Shown here in pieces: positions 62,846-64,000 of a stretch of DNA of 64,000 nucleotides. The translations under genes and the position numbers were made by a program. How positions within the stretch are numbered: the first letter of the stretch is position 1; every line of letters begins with the position of its first letter. Under the pieces are notes generated by a model. The model had not been told where the DNA came from. It saw only the letters and a program-made list of their open reading frames with translations, and searched no databases. The DNA comes from Veillonella sp. CHU740. GTDB taxonomy: Bacteria > Bacillota > Negativicutes > Veillonellales > Veillonellaceae. Location of the stretch: assembly GCF_003992055.1 (NCBI RefSeq), contig NZ_RQVD01000002.1, forward strand, positions 1 to 64,000, written 5' to 3'.

Positions 62846-63349
62846 TTATTTTACTTCATCTTCTACACGAGCTAAGATAAATAACAAATCAGATAATCGA
62901 TTTAAATACCTTACGTTAGACATGTGTATCTCTTCTGTTTCCCCTAGCTTCCATAGATCACGTTCTGCTCTGCGAACAATGGTCCGACCCAAATGCAAGA
63001 AGCTTGATGTTTTACTATCTCCTGGAAGAATAAATTTAGACAATGGTTCTAATTGTTCATCAAATCTATCAATAATCTGCTCCAGGTTGACTACATGTTC
63101 TTCTGTAATCGTTGCTTCTTGGCCTAAACTAGAAATATCAGCCATAATCATCCATAATTCTTTTTCCAGTTGCAACAAAGTTTCCTGTACAACAACTTTG
63201 TCTGAATATGCACGTGCTACTCCTAAAAATGCTTGTGCTTCATCAATTGTTCCATACGTACATACTCGTTGCGATGCCTTCCCTACACGTTCACCAGTAT
63301 ATAAACCAGTTGAACCTGCATCACCTGTTTTTGTGTACACTTTTGCCAT
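62846..63349 (-). CDS. pduO: PduO-type cob(I)alamin adenosyltransferase
   Basis: A 167-residue enzyme that transfers adenosyl from ATP to cobalamin. It starts MAKVYTKTGDAGSTGLYTGE, the ATP-binding P-loop-like motif of the PduO family, and has LHLGRTIVRRAERDLWKL and YLNRLSDLLFILARVED near the end. ATG at 63349 follows AGGAGGTA; the frame is open to 63412 but without a ribosome site. It complements the cobalamin operon ending 0.5 kb away. Confidence 0.92.
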   Translation of the reverse strand: MAKVYTKTGDAGSTGLYTGERVGKASQRVCTYGTIDEAQAFLGVARAYSDKVVVQETLLQLEKELWMIMADISSLGQEATITEEHVVNLEQIIDRFDEQLEPLSKFILPGDSKTSSFLHLGRTIVRRAERDLWKLGETEEIHMSNVRYLNRLSDLLFILARVEDEVK

Positions 63350-63415
63350 AGTATACCTCCTTAGAATGTAAGAAACCTTACGATTTCTGTAATGAATACT
63401 GTGCCTAAGCACCCT

Positions 63416-64000
63416 TTATATACGACTTGCTATTTCACGTAGTCGTTGGATACGACTTTCTGTACTTGGATGCGTACTAAATAGCTGAGTCACGGTGGAT
63501 GAAAGTCCACTTAAAGGATTAATGATAAACATATGCGCAGTAGCAGAAACTTGCCCCTGATTTTGAGATGGTAAAGAACCATAGTTCGCATAGTGTTCGA
63601 TTTTAGCAAGGGCAGATGCCAATGATAAAGGTTTGCGACTAATGATGGCTCCTTCCATATCAGCTGCATATTCACGAGAACGAGATACAGCCATCTGAAT
63701 TAATGTAGCTGCCAGTGGCGCTAAGATAATAGTTCCAATTAATGCTAATGGATTGCTATTGCCTTCTTCATCGTTTCCACCAAATATCGCCGTCCATTGC
63801 AACATATTGGCTACCATAGCAATGAATCCTGCCATACTAGCAACAATGGTGCTAATTAATATATCTCTATGCTTCACATGACCTAATTCATGAGCTAACA
63901 CACCTTCGATTTCATCCACAGTTAGCAAATTCATAATGCCAGTTGTCAATGCCACTGCTGCATGTTCTGGATCCCTGCCCGTAGCAAATGCATTTGGTAC
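63416..64000 (-). CDS. htpX: Zinc metalloprotease HtpX (3' part, cut by window edge)
   Basis: The visible 194 residues are the C-terminal part of an M48 membrane protease that degrades misfolded membrane proteins. The frame begins at the window edge with [14 protein letters not shown], the family's signature before the active site, and the zinc motif HELGH is in [13 protein letters not shown]. Two membrane helices follow ([16 protein letters not shown] and [15 protein letters not shown]), then the third ligand region [11 protein letters not shown]. The start lies outside the window. Confidence 0.92.
   Translation of the reverse strand, partial: VPNAFATGRDPEHAAVALTTGIMNLLTVDEIEGVLAHELGHVKHRDILISTIVASMAGFIAMVANMLQWTAIFGGNDEEGNSNPLALIGTIILAPLAATLIQMAVSRSREYAADMEGAIISRKPLSLASALAKIEHYANYGSLPSQNQGQVSATAHMFIINPLSGLSSTVTQLFSTHPSTESRIQRLREIASRI

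Overview
The window is a 64 kb, AT-rich, gene-dense bacterial chromosome segment. Gene content and order suggest a Firmicute of the Negativicutes, most likely a Veillonella-like anaerobe; this is inference, since no rRNA is present to anchor it. The signs are the xseA-xseB-ispA-tlyA-nadK-argR-recN order, the CIRCE-hrcA-grpE-dnaK-dnaJ order, a Firmicute-type lexA with CGAAC boxes next to a LysM gene, a sporulation-type sigma-H gene, and a late cobalamin operon with PduX.

Layout. 0-1.6 kb: tmRNA (minus strand), sigH, secG. 1.6-15.2 kb: plus-strand housekeeping genes: rnr, smpB, a PHP phosphoesterase, a P-loop/Asp23 fusion, miaB, mutS, mutL, an RsmJ-like methyltransferase, miaA and a PLP lyase-like gene. 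Trans-translation (tmRNA, SmpB, RNase R), mismatch repair (MutS, MutL) and tRNA A37 modification (MiaA, MiaB) are each grouped here.

15.2-20.0 kb is a very AT-rich accessory island. It holds two paralogous small acidic proteins, a 48-residue predicted membrane protein overlapping a small basic helical protein gene, other orphan small genes, three copies of one terminator hairpin (two within a ~97-bp repeat), reading-frame remnants, a broken endonuclease toxin tail and a long YezG-like (DUF600) putative immunity protein. It looks like a decayed polymorphic-toxin or immunity locus.

20.1-24.8 kb: mnmA, lepA, hemW and a minimal sirohaem/4Fe-4S protein. 24.8-26.6 kb: a minus-strand Phd/ParE toxin-antitoxin operon between two inverted copies of a 70-bp palindromic element whose stems show compensatory base changes, plus an 87-bp direct repeat. 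26.6-36.3 kb: the heat-shock operon, prmA, rsmE, mtaB, a HIT protein and pepD. 36.4-38.9 kb: an orphan tyrosine recombinase, then a LysM protein divergent from lexA with several SOS-like boxes.

38.9-64 kb is almost entirely minus strand. It carries pcp with a DUF979/DUF969 membrane pair, lysine/diaminopimelate genes (dapA, asd, dapB), and a long run of genes from an M24 peptidase through efp, two Asp23 proteins, nusB, an M22 protein, xseA/B, ispA, tlyA, nadK, mnmM and argR to recN. These are followed by an rRNA pseudouridine synthase, the late cobalamin genes (cobC, cobD, pduX, cobS, cbiB, cbiP, cobU), a divergent small unknown gene, a PduO-type adenosyltransferase and the 3' part of htpX cut by the window edge. 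The most unusual material is the 15-20 kb island and the structured repeats around the toxin-antitoxin genes.
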